Shown: positions 25,818-34,919, counted from the stretch's first letter. The stretch is DNA of 64,000 nucleotides from Polaribacter haliotis (GCF_014784055.1 NZ_CP061813.1:2118001-2182000); one strand, 5' to 3'. The notes: generated by a model from the sequence alone, not told the origin. Numbers and translations are program-made.

Positions 25818-27098
25818 CTACCACTCATAATCTTTATGAGCATCTAGCCTAATAAAGATAAATAACAGAATTGTAAAGCCCCAAAGAGATGAACCTCCAT
25901 AACTAAAAAAAGGTAGTGGAATTCCTACAGTTGGCAATAATCCAATTACCATTCCTATATTAACAATTACATGAAAAAAGAGAATGGAAGCCAATCCATA
26001 GCCGTAAATCCTTCCGAATTTGTTATTGTGTGTTTCTGCTAAATATATAATTCGATATAACATTAACATAAACAGAAAAATAACTGCAGTCGTTCCTAAA
26101 AAACCCCACTCTTCTCCAACTACACTAAAAATATAATCTGTATGTTGTTCTGGCACAAAATCTCCTTGCGTTAAATCGCCTTTTAAATACCCTTTTCCTT
26201 TAAAGCCACCAGAACTAATTGTAAGCTCCGATTGATAAGAGTTGTAACCAATACCTTTATTATCTGTTTTCTTACCTAGTAAAATATCAAATCTGTCTTT
26301 TTGATGCGAAGGCAAAACATTCTTATATCCATAACCTGTTCCAGCAATAAATAAACCTAATATGAGATATACCACTAATAATTTATACCACTTAAAACGA
26401 AAAAAACGTTTTCCTTCTCTGTAAAACAGATAAAATGCAATTATTGTTATTAATATAAATGATGATATTAACATCCATTTAGCACCAAAGAAAATCGTTA
26501 ATAAAAATAATACTATAAATGCAGAGCCCAGTAGTATATAGTTTAATGTTAACCCTTCTCTATTAAGCACAAAAAAGAACGACAAATAAATAAGTGCAGA
26601 ACCAGCATCTGGCTGTAAAAAAATTAAAAAAGCAGGAAAAAAGACAATAATAAACGCTTTTATCTGGTTTTTAATTAACTTGAAGTTGTATTGACGATCA
26701 CTTAATAGTTTTGCGACTGCCAATGCAGTAAATGCTTTTACAAATTCGGATGGCTGTAAACCAATTACCCCAAAATTATACCAAGAAGTTGCTCCATTAA
26801 TTTTCTTTCCAAATATAAATAAACCTACCAATGATAACAGTGATATGATGTAGAGCATACTTGAAAATTTTTCATAAAATTTTGAATTGAAAAAAAGAAC
26901 TATAATTATCAAAGGAATAGTTAAACAAATAAATATTAATTGTTTACCATATTTTGTAGAAAAGCTTAGTAGTTCTACATCTTCTTCTGAACTGGAAGCA
27001 GCATAGATGTTTAACCAGCCAAAACCAACTAAAATTATGTAGAGGAAAATTAAAATCCAATCGATACCTGCAAAAATATTATTTCGTTCCTGACGCAA
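25818..27098 (-). CDS. rodA: rod shape-determining protein RodA (SEDS glycosyltransferase)
   Basis: A 426-residue inner-membrane SEDS protein with about ten membrane segments. It polymerises glycan strands from lipid II during elongation, paired with PBP2. Seen: A-T-S-W-Y-N-F-G-V-I-G-L-Q-P-S-E-F-V-K, L-Q-P-D-A-G-S-A-L-I-Y (the catalytic Asp region), and the C-terminal P-L-P-F-F-S-Y-G-G-S-S. Its ATG overlaps the mrdA end by 20 bases, which indicates translational coupling. It is the last gene of mreB-mreC-mreD-mrdA-rodA. Confidence 0.95.
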   Translation of the reverse strand: MRQERNNIFAGIDWILIFLYIILVGFGWLNIYAASSSEEDVELLSFSTKYGKQLIFICLTIPLIIIVLFFNSKFYEKFSSMLYIISLLSLVGLFIFGKKINGATSWYNFGVIGLQPSEFVKAFTALAVAKLLSDRQYNFKLIKNQIKAFIIVFFPAFLIFLQPDAGSALIYLSFFFVLNREGLTLNYILLGSAFIVLFLLTIFFGAKWMLISSFILITIIAFYLFYREGKRFFRFKWYKLLVVYLILGLFIAGTGYGYKNVLPSHQKDRFDILLGKKTDNKGIGYNSYQSELTISSGGFKGKGYLKGDLTQGDFVPEQHTDYIFSVVGEEWGFLGTTAVIFLFMLMLYRIIYLAETHNNKFGRIYGYGLASILFFHVIVNIGMVIGLLPTVGIPLPFFSYGGSSLWGFTILLFIFIRLDAHKDYEW

Positions 27099-28971
27099 TT
27101 TGTTCTATTGGTTTTTCGAGTTGTTTATCATATATATCTTGCAAACTTAAAGTCAGCATCTTTTTTTCTCTATATTTATTTGCTTTTGATATTTTTCCAT
27201 TAATATATTTTTCAATCAGCAAACTTGTAATTGGAGCTGCAATTGTAGAACCATACCCTCCATTTTCAACAAAAATAGCTAGCGCTATTTTAGGATTATC
27301 TTTTGGTGCAAATGCTACTAGTATAGAATGGTCTGCCAATTGTTCTTTAATTCCGTTTTTTATTATAAAATTTTCTGCAGTACCTGTTTTACCACAAATT
27401 TCTATTCCTTTTACTTGACTATACTTTCCTGTTCCTGTTTTAAAAACCTCATGCATAGCTTCAACAACTGGAACAAAATGCTCTTGATTTATAGTTGTTA
27501 TTTTTTTCTTTGTAAAATCGGGATTATCAATAGAAATATTGTCTACTTTTTTTAACACATGAGGTGTATAGAAAAAACCTCTGTTTGCAATTGCTGTGGT
27601 AAAGTTGGCTAATTGAATTGGGGTTGTTAAAACTTCTCCTTGACCAATTGCATTGGAAATTGTAGAAGAACCATTCCATCTATAGTCTAATCTTTCATCA
27701 TAATAATCTCCTGTTGGTATTAATCCTGGACTTCCTGCAGGTAAATCGTAGCCTAAATAATTTCCTAAACCAAAACTTTTTACGTGTTTACTCCAATTAT
27801 TTAAACCCTCTGTTGGTTTATTATCTTTTTCTACAATTCTCTTATAGGTATTTGAAAAATAACTGTTACAGGATTTCGAAATTGCAGCTTTTAAATGAAC
27901 AGGTCTACCATAAATACCACAGTGACATCCCATAAATTCGCTTTTTCTTCCACCATACCTAAACCCTCCATTACAATAAAATGGCGTGTCTTCTGTTATT
28001 ACATTTTCTTGTAAACCGATTAATGCATTCATCATTTTAAAAGGAGAACCAGGAGCATAAGCACCCATTAGCCCTCTATCGTAAGTTGGTCTTTCTGGGT
28101 TTTCTGGATCCATTAAAATAGACGAATTCAAAGATCTTTTTCTACCCACCAACATATTAGGGTCGTAAGAAGGCGCTGTTACCAAAGCTAAAATTTCTCC
28201 TGTAGTAGGTTCAATAGCGACAATACCACCTCTTTTACCTTTCATTAACTCTTGTGCATACGATTGCAATTCTATATCCAAGGTTAAAGTTAGATCTTTT
28301 CCATTTACAGAAAGTGTATCATATTCTCCATTTTTATAAGAACCAGTAACTTTGTTAAAACGATTTTTATGGAAATATTTTTTTCCTTTTTTCCCTCTTA
28401 ATAGATTCTCATATTGTTTTTCTATACCATCTTTTCCAATCAATTCTCCTTGTTGGTAATAATCGCTTTTTCTAGCCAAATTCTCATTTACTTCTCCAAT
28501 ATAACCCAATACATTTGCAGCAACTTTTACAGGATAGTCTCTAATGATTCTTTTTTGAATAAAAAACCCTTTGTATTTATGAAGTTTTTCTTGTAAAAAG
28601 GCAAAATCTTCTTTTGCTAATTGTTTTAGAAATACCGAAGGTAAATATGGTGCGTAATTTTCTGCTCTTTCAAAACGCTTTAAAAAATCTTCTTTAGTAA
28701 TTTTTACTAGCTTACAAAATTCTAAAGTATCTAAAGGTTTCACCAGGTTTGGTTGCATCATAACATCGTAAGAAAGTTGGTTTGCTACTAAAAGCTTCCC
28801 ATTTCTATCATATACATAGCCACGTTCTGGATAATCGTATTGTGTTTTTACTGCAGCATTTCTAATTGGGTCGTAATTATCTCCTCTAATAATTTGAAGT
28901 TGAAATAAACGCCCAATAAAAACGATACCTACTAATGTGATTAAAAAATAAATTAAAAAGCTTTTTTGCAT
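27079..28971 (-). CDS. mrdA: penicillin-binding protein 2 (transpeptidase)
   Basis: A 630-residue class B PBP that cross-links peptidoglycan in cell elongation. A single N-terminal membrane segment (about 5-23) is followed by the PBP dimer domain and the transpeptidase. Active-site motifs are S-P-F-K (S-x-x-K), S-C-N (S-x-N), and C-G-K-T-G-T-A (K-T-G). It starts at the last base of the mreD stop region and overlaps rodA, within the cell-shape operon. Confidence 0.95.
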   Translation of the reverse strand: MQKSFLIYFLITLVGIVFIGRLFQLQIIRGDNYDPIRNAAVKTQYDYPERGYVYDRNGKLLVANQLSYDVMMQPNLVKPLDTLEFCKLVKITKEDFLKRFERAENYAPYLPSVFLKQLAKEDFAFLQEKLHKYKGFFIQKRIIRDYPVKVAANVLGYIGEVNENLARKSDYYQQGELIGKDGIEKQYENLLRGKKGKKYFHKNRFNKVTGSYKNGEYDTLSVNGKDLTLTLDIELQSYAQELMKGKRGGIVAIEPTTGEILALVTAPSYDPNMLVGRKRSLNSSILMDPENPERPTYDRGLMGAYAPGSPFKMMNALIGLQENVITEDTPFYCNGGFRYGGRKSEFMGCHCGIYGRPVHLKAAISKSCNSYFSNTYKRIVEKDNKPTEGLNNWSKHVKSFGLGNYLGYDLPAGSPGLIPTGDYYDERLDYRWNGSSTISNAIGQGEVLTTPIQLANFTTAIANRGFFYTPHVLKKVDNISIDNPDFTKKKITTINQEHFVPVVEAMHEVFKTGTGKYSQVKGIEICGKTGTAENFIIKNGIKEQLADHSILVAFAPKDNPKIALAIFVENGGYGSTIAAPITSLLIEKYINGKISKANKYREKKMLTLSLQDIYDKQLEKPIEQIASGTK

Positions 28972-29474
28972 TACTGTTTTTTAGAAAAAATATAGTTTCC
29001 TAAGAAATATAATAATAACGTAAAAATACCTGAAAAAAGTGTATTCAATATTACATGAGATATATTTTGGAAACTAAAATTAGCAAAAGAAAACAGTATA
29101 AAATGGTGTATGAACGTTAAAGTTACTACAAAGTTAAATATTTTACCAAAAGACTCGGAATGTATATTAAAAAAAGGATAGTCTGCAGGGTATTTTCTAA
29201 AATAAACTTTTACAAAAAATAATCTTATATATGCAATTGTTAAAATAGAAAAAGCGTGAATTCCTCCAGAGTCTGAAAAGAAATCAACTGCCAAACCCAA
29301 CATAAAACTTGCCAATAAAAAGGGAAATCTGTTTTCTTTAAGAGGATATAAAAAAACGAAAGCGATGTATAAATAAGGATTTACATATCCTAAAAATAAA
29401 ATATTATTCAGCACAAAAACTTGCAGAAAAAGCAAGAATACAAATAACAATGCGAAGTATAATGTTTTATTCAA
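28971..29474 (-). CDS. mreD: rod shape-determining protein MreD
   Basis: A 167-residue membrane protein with about five hydrophobic helices, the expected MreD length and profile. Little sequence conservation is expected for MreD; position between mreC (8-base overlap) and mrdA (1-base overlap) carries the call. The motif G-Y-V-N-P-Y-L-Y-I near residue 30 and the F-S-D-S-G-G-I-H block near 67 are typical of Bacteroidota MreD. Confidence 0.88.
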   Translation of the reverse strand: MNKTLYFALLFVFLLFLQVFVLNNILFLGYVNPYLYIAFVFLYPLKENRFPFLLASFMLGLAVDFFSDSGGIHAFSILTIAYIRLFFVKVYFRKYPADYPFFNIHSESFGKIFNFVVTLTFIHHFILFSFANFSFQNISHVILNTLFSGIFTLLLYFLGNYIFSKKQ

Positions 29475-30294
29475 TTTCTTGGTTTTCTAAAGATTTTATT
29501 TCTTCTTTATCTAAGGTTTTTATTACATAAACGGGTCCAATATTACTCATGTCGTTAAATAATTTAACCTCGATAACATTATTTACTGCGTTATTTTTAC
29601 CTACATTTATAACGGTTCCAATTAAAATACCAGCTGGAAAAATAGTAGATCTTCCACCGGTTTCAATAGTATCTCCAACTTTTACAGGAGCTTGTCTTGG
29701 GACATCTGTTAACTGAACAATATTATAATCTTTTCCATCCCATTTTAAACTTCCAAAAAAATATTGATTTTTAAGTTTTGCATTAATGTTACTGTTTTTA
29801 TTTAAAATAGATTGTACTCTTGTATAGTTAGCTGAAGAAAAATCGGTTATTCCAATAATACCTCTGCCATTTACAACTGCCATTTCCTTTTCTAAACCTT
29901 CATTTTTACCTTTATTAATCGTAAGGTAATTAAAAGCCTTAGAATAATTATTATTAATTATTTTGGCATTCGTAAAAGTATATTTTTGATTGTATTTTAA
30001 AGAATCTACAACTGTAGAATCTAAATTTAAAACAATGGAAGTGTTTTTTTCTAATTGATTTCTTAAGAAATTATTTTCCTCTAAAAGTTGCTGGTTAACA
30101 GACTTTAAGTTGAAGTATTCTGAAATACTTGAAGCCTGATTAAACATTCCACCAGTAACTGCATTTGCAGAATTCACGTATTTACTTTTATGAAAATTAA
30201 GATTATTAAATGTTAAAACAATAGCGATTAATTGCAACATTAAAAAGAATAAAAGGTACTTAAACTTCTGAAAAAAGTAAATAAGTTGTTGCAT
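29467..30294 (-). CDS. mreC: rod shape-determining protein MreC
   Basis: A 275-residue inner-membrane protein with one N-terminal membrane helix (about 12-32), a short coiled coil (about 62-85, N-Q-Q-L-L-E-E-N-N-F-L-R-N-Q-L) and a periplasmic beta domain. Conserved blocks G-R-G-I-I-G-I-T and T-G-G-R-S-T-I-F-P-A-G-I-L-I-G are present. It links cytoplasmic MreB to PBP2/RodA. It overlaps mreD by 8 bases and starts 19 bases after mreB. Confidence 0.93.
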   Translation of the reverse strand: MQQLIYFFQKFKYLLFFLMLQLIAIVLTFNNLNFHKSKYVNSANAVTGGMFNQASSISEYFNLKSVNQQLLEENNFLRNQLEKNTSIVLNLDSTVVDSLKYNQKYTFTNAKIINNNYSKAFNYLTINKGKNEGLEKEMAVVNGRGIIGITDFSSANYTRVQSILNKNSNINAKLKNQYFFGSLKWDGKDYNIVQLTDVPRQAPVKVGDTIETGGRSTIFPAGILIGTVINVGKNNAVNNVIEVKLFNDMSNIGPVYVIKTLDKEEIKSLENQEIE

Positions 30295-30313
30295 AACTAA
30301 AATCGCTCAGAAA

Positions 30314-31342
30314 TTATTTCATTAATACATTTTTGTATTTATCTAATTCTTTTAAAGCAATTCCTGTTCCACGCACAACAGCTCTTAATGGGTCTTCTGC
30401 CACGTAAACAGGTAAATCTGTTTTCCTTGACAATCTTTTATCTAAACCTCTTAACATAGAACCACCACCTGCTAAATAAATACCTGTATTATAAATATCT
30501 GCAGCTAATTCTGGAGGTGTTTTAGATAATGTTTCCATTACAGCATCTTCAATTCTTAAAATAGATTTGTCTAATGCTTTTGCAATTTCTCTAAAAGAAA
30601 CTTGCACCTGTTTTGGCTTACCACTTAATAAATCTCTACCTTGAACTAACATGTCTTCTGGTGGAGTTTCTAAATCTTCTGTAGCCGCACCAATGGTAAT
30701 TTTAATTTTTTCTGCAGTCGTTTCTCCAACATGTAAGTTATGCTGTGTTCGCATATAATACATAATATCGTTGGTAAATAAATCTCCTGCCACTTTTACA
30801 GATTGGTCGCAAACAATACCAGCCAAAGCAATTACAGCAATTTCTGTTGTTCCACCACCTATATCTATAATCATGTTTCCTTTTGGCTCCATAATATCTA
30901 TTCCAACCCCAATTGCTGCCGCCATTGGTTCGTAAATTAAATAGATTTCTTTAGCATTCATATGTTTTGCAGAATCGCGAACCGCTCGTTTTTCTACTTC
31001 TGTAATTCCTGAAGGAATACATATAACCATTCTTAATGCTGGTGGAAATAATTTCTTTTTAATGGAAGGAATTTGTTTTACAAACTCTTTAATCATCTCT
31101 TCAGATGCTTGGAAATCTGCAATAACTCCGTCTTTTAACGGACGAATTGTTTTAATATTTTCATGAGTTTTTCCTTGCATTAAATTAGCTTCTTTACCAA
31201 TTGCAATGATTTTTCCGGTAATTCTATTTCTTGCAACAATTGAAGGACTATCGATAACCACTTTTCCATTGTGAATTATCAACGTATTTGCGGTCCCTAA
31301 ATCAATCGCAATATCTTCCGTCATAAAATCAAAAAAACCCAT
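30314..31342 (-). CDS. mreB: rod shape-determining protein MreB (bacterial actin)
   Basis: A 342-residue actin homologue that organises elongation along the membrane. Phosphate loops I-A-I-D-L-G-T-A-N-T and D-I-G-G-G-T-T-E-I-A, and adenosine motif Y-L-A-G-G-G-S-M, are intact. The N-terminal M-G-F-F-D-F-M-T-E is the membrane-tethering helix region seen in Bacteroidota. It is the first gene of the operon and has a textbook promoter 40 bases upstream. Confidence 0.97.
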   Translation of the reverse strand: MGFFDFMTEDIAIDLGTANTLIIHNGKVVIDSPSIVARNRITGKIIAIGKEANLMQGKTHENIKTIRPLKDGVIADFQASEEMIKEFVKQIPSIKKKLFPPALRMVICIPSGITEVEKRAVRDSAKHMNAKEIYLIYEPMAAAIGVGIDIMEPKGNMIIDIGGGTTEIAVIALAGIVCDQSVKVAGDLFTNDIMYYMRTQHNLHVGETTAEKIKITIGAATEDLETPPEDMLVQGRDLLSGKPKQVQVSFREIAKALDKSILRIEDAVMETLSKTPPELAADIYNTGIYLAGGGSMLRGLDKRLSRKTDLPVYVAEDPLRAVVRGTGIALKELDKYKNVLMK

Positions 31343-31380
31343 AAAATATCTTTGTTGTATTATTTTTAAAGTACTATTTA

Positions 31381-31410
31381 CAAATCTACTAAAATTCTGA
31401 TTGTAAACAA
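31381..31410 (-). promoter_or_regulatory. promoter of the mreBCD-mrdA-rodA operon
   Basis: Minus strand TTG (31410-31408), 19 bases, TAGATTTG (31388-31381). This fits the Bacteroidota consensus fully and sits between purH and mreB. Confidence 0.8.
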
Positions 31411-31421
31411 CCTATAAAATC

Positions 31422-32951
31422 TTAATGTTTAAAATGTCTTGTTCCTGTCATAACCATAGATAAACCGTTTTTATTACAGTAATCTATACTTAATTGATCT
31501 TTTATAGATCCTCCTGGCTGAATTACACTTTTTACACCAGCCTTATCTGCAATTTCTACACAATCTGGAAATGGAAAAAACGCATCACTTGCCATTACAC
31601 AACCTTCTAAATCGAATTTAAAAGAAGTTGCTTTTTCAATCGCTTGGTTTAAAGCATCTACTCTACTCGTTTGCCCTGTTCCACCTGCTAATAATTGCTT
31701 GTTTTTTACTAAAATAATTGTGTTCGATTTTGTGTTCTTACACAATTTCGATGCAAACAATAAATCTTCTAACTCGCTTTCGGTTGGTTTATTGTTAGTA
31801 ACGTATTTTAAATCTTCTAATTTATCTGTAATGTTGTCTTTATCCTGAACTAAATTACCATTTAAACAAGTTCTAATTGTTGTTTTTGGCAATGCTACTT
31901 CTTTCTGAATTAAGATAATTCTATTCTTTTTTCCTTTTAAGATTTCTAAAGCTTCATTTGAATAACTTGGTGCAATTACTACTTCACAAAATAACGTGTG
32001 AATTTTCTCTGCAGTTGCTGCATCAATTTGTGTGTTTGCTATTAAAATTCCACCAAAAGCAGAAACTGGATCTCCAGCTAAAGCATCTGAATATGCTTCG
32101 CTAATTGTTTCTCTTTGTGCAAAACCACAAGCATTGTTATGCTTTAATATCGCAAATGTTGGTGCTTCACCTTTAAACTCTTCCATTAAATTTACAGCAG
32201 CATCTACATCTAATAAATTATTATAACTTAATTCTTTACCATGAAGTTTGTCGAAAATTTCCTCTAAATCTCCAAAGAAATATCCTTTTTGGTGTGGGTT
32301 TTCTCCATAACGTAAAACTTGTGCATTCGTTTCACTTACTTTTAAAGCAGGTTCTTCGTTATTGTTGAAGTAATTAAAAATTGCAGTATCGTAATGTGAA
32401 GAAACATTAAAAGATTTTCCTGCGTATTTTTTTCTTTGTTCTATAGAAGTTTCACCTTTATTTTCTGATAAAATTGATAAGAAATCTTCATATTGGTCCA
32501 TTGAAGAAACAATAAAAGTATCTTTAAAATTCTTTGCAGCTGCTCTAATTAAAGAGATTCCTCCAATATCAATTTTCTCTACAATGTCTTGTTCAGAAGC
32601 TCCAGAAGCAACCGTTTTTTCAAACGGATATAAATCTACAATTATCAAGTCTATTTGTGGAATATTGTATTCTTTTAATTCAGCAACATCACCTTCGTGA
32701 TCTTGTCTGTTTAAAATTCCTCCAAAAACTTTTGGGTGTAAAGTCTTAACTCTACCTCCTAATATAGAAGGATAAGAAGTAACATCTTCTACAGGAACTA
32801 CATCTATTCCAAGATCTTTAATAAATTTTTCTGTTCCTCCAGTTGAATAAATAGTTACATTTAATTCATCTAATTTTCTTACAATTGGCTCTAAACCATC
32901 TTTGTGAAATACCGAAATTAATGCGGATTTAATTGTTTTTGAAGTGCTCAT
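31422..32951 (-). CDS. purH: bifunctional AICAR transformylase/IMP cyclohydrolase
   Basis: A 509-residue enzyme for the last two steps of IMP synthesis. The N-terminal cyclohydrolase domain (about 1-195) has A-L-I-S-V-F-H-K, Y-S-T-G-G-T and G-G-R-V-K-T-L-H-P-K. The transformylase (about 200-509) has R-Y-G-E-N-P-H-Q, L-K-H-N-N-A-C-G-F-A with the catalytic Lys-His, and D-A-F-F-P-F. Length is normal. It ends in front of the mreB promoter without a clear terminator. Confidence 0.97.
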   Translation of the reverse strand: MSTSKTIKSALISVFHKDGLEPIVRKLDELNVTIYSTGGTEKFIKDLGIDVVPVEDVTSYPSILGGRVKTLHPKVFGGILNRQDHEGDVAELKEYNIPQIDLIIVDLYPFEKTVASGASEQDIVEKIDIGGISLIRAAAKNFKDTFIVSSMDQYEDFLSILSENKGETSIEQRKKYAGKSFNVSSHYDTAIFNYFNNNEEPALKVSETNAQVLRYGENPHQKGYFFGDLEEIFDKLHGKELSYNNLLDVDAAVNLMEEFKGEAPTFAILKHNNACGFAQRETISEAYSDALAGDPVSAFGGILIANTQIDAATAEKIHTLFCEVVIAPSYSNEALEILKGKKNRIILIQKEVALPKTTIRTCLNGNLVQDKDNITDKLEDLKYVTNNKPTESELEDLLFASKLCKNTKSNTIILVKNKQLLAGGTGQTSRVDALNQAIEKATSFKFDLEGCVMASDAFFPFPDCVEIADKAGVKSVIQPGGSIKDQLSIDYCNKNGLSMVMTGTRHFKH

Positions 32952-32974
32952 TTAGTGTTGTGTTGTTAAGCACA

Positions 32975-33005
32975 CAAATGTAGTAAAAGCAACCTCGTAA
33001 GACAA
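32975..33005 (-). promoter_or_regulatory. promoter of purH
   Basis: Minus strand TTG (33005-33003), a 20-base spacer, TACATTTG (32982-32975). The predicted start of transcription is about 18 bases before the purH ATG. Confidence 0.7.
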
Positions 33006-33042
33006 TAAAAAGATAGTAACAAAAAACAGAAGTAATTAACAA

Positions 33043-33171
33043 CTAATGCACTTGAACTTTCGTTTTAAAATTTTCTACTAAAGCTGTGTAATTTCTTGGC
33101 GCTCTTTTTTCTTGATTTTTTCTTGAAAAAGGAAATATTTTTTCCAGAAAACTCTGTTGATTTTTTTTCAT
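33043..33171 (-). CDS. small ORF 2, 42 residues, unknown
   Basis: ATG 33171 to TAG 33045-33043. The product starts M-K-K-N-Q-Q-S-F-L-E-K-I-F-P-F and ends F-K-T-K-V-Q-V-H; it is strongly basic, with no signal peptide. It lies 32 bases downstream of another 42-codon ORF on the same strand, and the linker holds two AGGGGTA copies on the plus strand. Amino acid use is ordinary for this genome rather than low-complexity, which favours a real gene. I recognise no family. Transcription may run on towards purH. Confidence 0.45.
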   Translation of the reverse strand: MKKNQQSFLEKIFPFSRKNQEKRAPRNYTALVENFKTKVQVH

Positions 33172-33203
33172 TTTTAGGGGTATTAAATGTTAGGGGTAAA
33201 AAA

Positions 33204-33332
33204 TTATTCTGCTTTTTCTAAGAAATCATGAAACCATTGGACAAAATTATCTATCCATGATTGTTTCTTTTCAACAAAATTTGAGTGGTTGTTGCGACCA
33301 GCAACAGATGCAGTAAATTGTTCTTTTCTCAT
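33204..33332 (-). CDS. small ORF 1, 42 residues, unknown, with own promoter
   Basis: ATG 33332 to TAA 33206-33204. The product opens M-R-K-E-Q-F-T-A-S-V-A-G-R-N-N and ends in a helix W-I-D-N-F-V-Q-W-F-H-D-F-L-E-K-A-E, which is amphipathic with W, F, V and L on one face. A good promoter sits about 54 bases upstream and a second ORF of exactly the same codon number follows. It could be a peptide signal, a membrane-active peptide or a small regulator. No family recognised. Confidence 0.5.
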   Translation of the reverse strand: MRKEQFTASVAGRNNHSNFVEKKQSWIDNFVQWFHDFLEKAE

Positions 33333-33385
33333 TATTTTAGGGATTTAATGATGTTAGAATATTAAAAAACTTAATATATTTCCAA

Positions 33386-33416
33386 CAAACATAAGTAAAA
33401 AAATGTTAAAAGTCAA
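33386..33416 (-). promoter_or_regulatory. promoter of the tandem small ORFs
   Basis: Minus strand TTG (33416-33414), a 20-base spacer, TATGTTTG (33393-33386). Nothing but the two 42-codon ORFs lies downstream before purH, so the promoter gives them independent support. Confidence 0.65.
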
Positions 33417-33420
33417 TTTT

Positions 33421-33873
33421 TTACAAAATTGTAGCCACTTTTTTACAGATATACTCCAACAATTCTTCGTCTTTTTTTGTAAACGTATTTGCAGTATGAG
33501 AATCGATATCTATTTGCCCAATATTTTCTCCATCAACAAAAATAGGAATTACAATTTCCGACTTTACCTTCCAACCACAAGAAATATAATTGTCTTGTTC
33601 AGAAACATCTTGCACCACAAAGTTTTCGTTACTAACTGCTACCTGTCCACAAATACCTTTTCCAAAAGGAATAATGGTATGCTCTGTTTCTTCTCCAGTA
33701 TATTGTGCTAATTTTAATTCTTCTTTGTTTCCATTTTTAAAATAAAAACCAACCCAATCGTAATAAGAAATTTGGTTTTCTAAAGTGTCGCAAATTTCTT
33801 GTAACTTCGATTCTAACGATTTTTCTGAAGAAATTATCGCATCAATTTCCTGTTGTATTTTATAAATATCCAT
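33421..33873 (-). CDS. msrC: GAF-domain protein, probable free methionine-(R)-sulfoxide reductase
   Basis: A 150-residue single GAF domain. In fRMsr (E. coli MsrC) the GAF pocket reduces free methionine-R-sulfoxide with Cys chemistry. Here two of the key cysteines are in place: G-K-G-I-C-G-Q near residue 86, and Y-I-S-C-G-W near 111, followed by the conserved K-S-E-I-V-I-P. The third Cys of the E. coli enzyme (C94) is not seen, as in many relatives. W-V-G-F-Y near residue 40 is the pocket strand. Cytoplasmic. It is divergent from xrtF. Confidence 0.8.
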   Translation of the reverse strand: MDIYKIQQEIDAIISSEKSLESKLQEICDTLENQISYYDWVGFYFKNGNKEELKLAQYTGEETEHTIIPFGKGICGQVAVSNENFVVQDVSEQDNYISCGWKVKSEIVIPIFVDGENIGQIDIDSHTANTFTKKDEELLEYICKKVATIL

Positions 33874-33924
33874 TTTGTATCTTCGTCTTTAAATAATATT
33901 CGCAAAATTAAATTAAAATCCATT

Positions 33925-34461
33925 GTGAAAAAACATAAAAACGTTGTCATTTTTCTGATTAAATTTTTTGCTACGTATTTTATACTGTTCGCAATTTATG
34001 CGAAATACTTACAAAATTCACAGCAAAAAGAAGATACTTTTAAAACAGCATCTATTACCACAACTGTAGCAGAACAAACTGTATATGTTTTAGAATTCTT
34101 TGGGTTCCACGCAGATTATAGGCAACATAAAGAGGAGCTTTCTGTTAAACTTTTAATAGATAATATTTATACTGCCAGAGTTATTGAAGGTTGTAATTCT
34201 ATAAGTATAATTATTTTATTTATTGCTTTTATTGTCGCTTTTGCAGGTTCTATTAAAGCAACCATAATTTTCTCTATTTTAGGGAGTCTTTTTATTTACG
34301 TAATAAATATATTTAGAATTGCGTTTCTAACAGTTATGATTTTTAAATACCCAAATCAGCAAGAATTTTTACATAATTTAGTTTTTCCAGCGATTATTTA
34401 CGGAACCGTATTTTTATTGTGGGTGCTTTGGGTAAATAAGTTTTCAAACTACAAAAAATGA
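33925..34461 (+). CDS. xrtF: exosortase family protein XrtF
   Basis: A 178-residue polytopic inner-membrane protein of the archaeosortase/exosortase superfamily. The conserved catalytic set is visible in order: Cys in V-I-E-G-C-N-S-I, Arg in I-N-I-F-R-I-A-F, and His in F-L-H-N-L-V-F-P. Exosortases are thought to cut and transfer proteins bearing short C-terminal sorting signals. I start at GTG 33925, which gives the family length and N-terminal helix; the frame continues to 33853 but would overlap the divergent gene. The stop overlaps the next ATG (ATGA). No PEP-CTERM-like target is seen in the window. Confidence 0.85.
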   Translation: MKKHKNVVIFLIKFFATYFILFAIYAKYLQNSQQKEDTFKTASITTTVAEQTVYVLEFFGFHADYRQHKEELSVKLLIDNIYTARVIEGCNSISIIILFIAFIVAFAGSIKATIIFSILGSLFIYVINIFRIAFLTVMIFKYPNQQEFLHNLVFPAIIYGTVFLLWVLWVNKFSNYKK

Positions 34462-34889
34462 ACAAATACATTAAAATAATTCTAACATCAATATTGGTGC
34501 TTGTACTGTTTGTAATTCGAGCTTTTTCTGCTGAATTATTTTACGATCCATTAATAGAGTATTTTAAAAACGACTATTTATACACTAAAATGCCAGAAAT
34601 AGATATTTGGCATTTAATGATAGATATGTTATTTCGATATATTTTAAATTCGCTAGTAACTTTAGGAATTATCTGGGTTTTATTCCAAAGAAAAGATTAT
34701 TTAAAGTTTACAGGGTTTTTCTTAATGGCTGCTTTTATGGTTTTAATTGTGGTATTTGTACTTTTATTAAGAGATCAGTTCGAAAATGGTTATTTACTTC
34801 CCTTTTATATTCGACGTTTTATAATTCATCCTTTGTTCTTGTTATTATTATTGCCAGCATTTTATTTTCAGAAATTAAGCAATCGATAA
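34458..34889 (+). CDS. exosortase F system-associated membrane protein
   Basis: A 143-residue protein with about four membrane helices, starting inside the xrtF stop (ATGA), so translation is coupled. Position and profile match the small membrane protein found directly after xrtF in flavobacteria (TIGR04127-type). Features are A-E-L-F-Y-D-P-L-I-E-Y-F near residue 22 and F-Y-I-R-R-F-I-I-H-P-L near 113. There is no catalytic motif. It probably assists or scaffolds XrtF; its function is not established. Confidence 0.8.
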   Translation: MNKYIKIILTSILVLVLFVIRAFSAELFYDPLIEYFKNDYLYTKMPEIDIWHLMIDMLFRYILNSLVTLGIIWVLFQRKDYLKFTGFFLMAAFMVLIVVFVLLLRDQFENGYLLPFYIRRFIIHPLFLLLLLPAFYFQKLSNR

Positions 34890-34919
34890 TTTAACAAATT
34901 ATTTAAAGGAACTTTATTG

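Noticed and set aside
33853..33924. Upstream extension of xrtF
   Set aside because: It would overlap the start of the divergent fRMsr gene and adds residues unlike the family's N-terminal membrane helix; GTG 33925 fits better.
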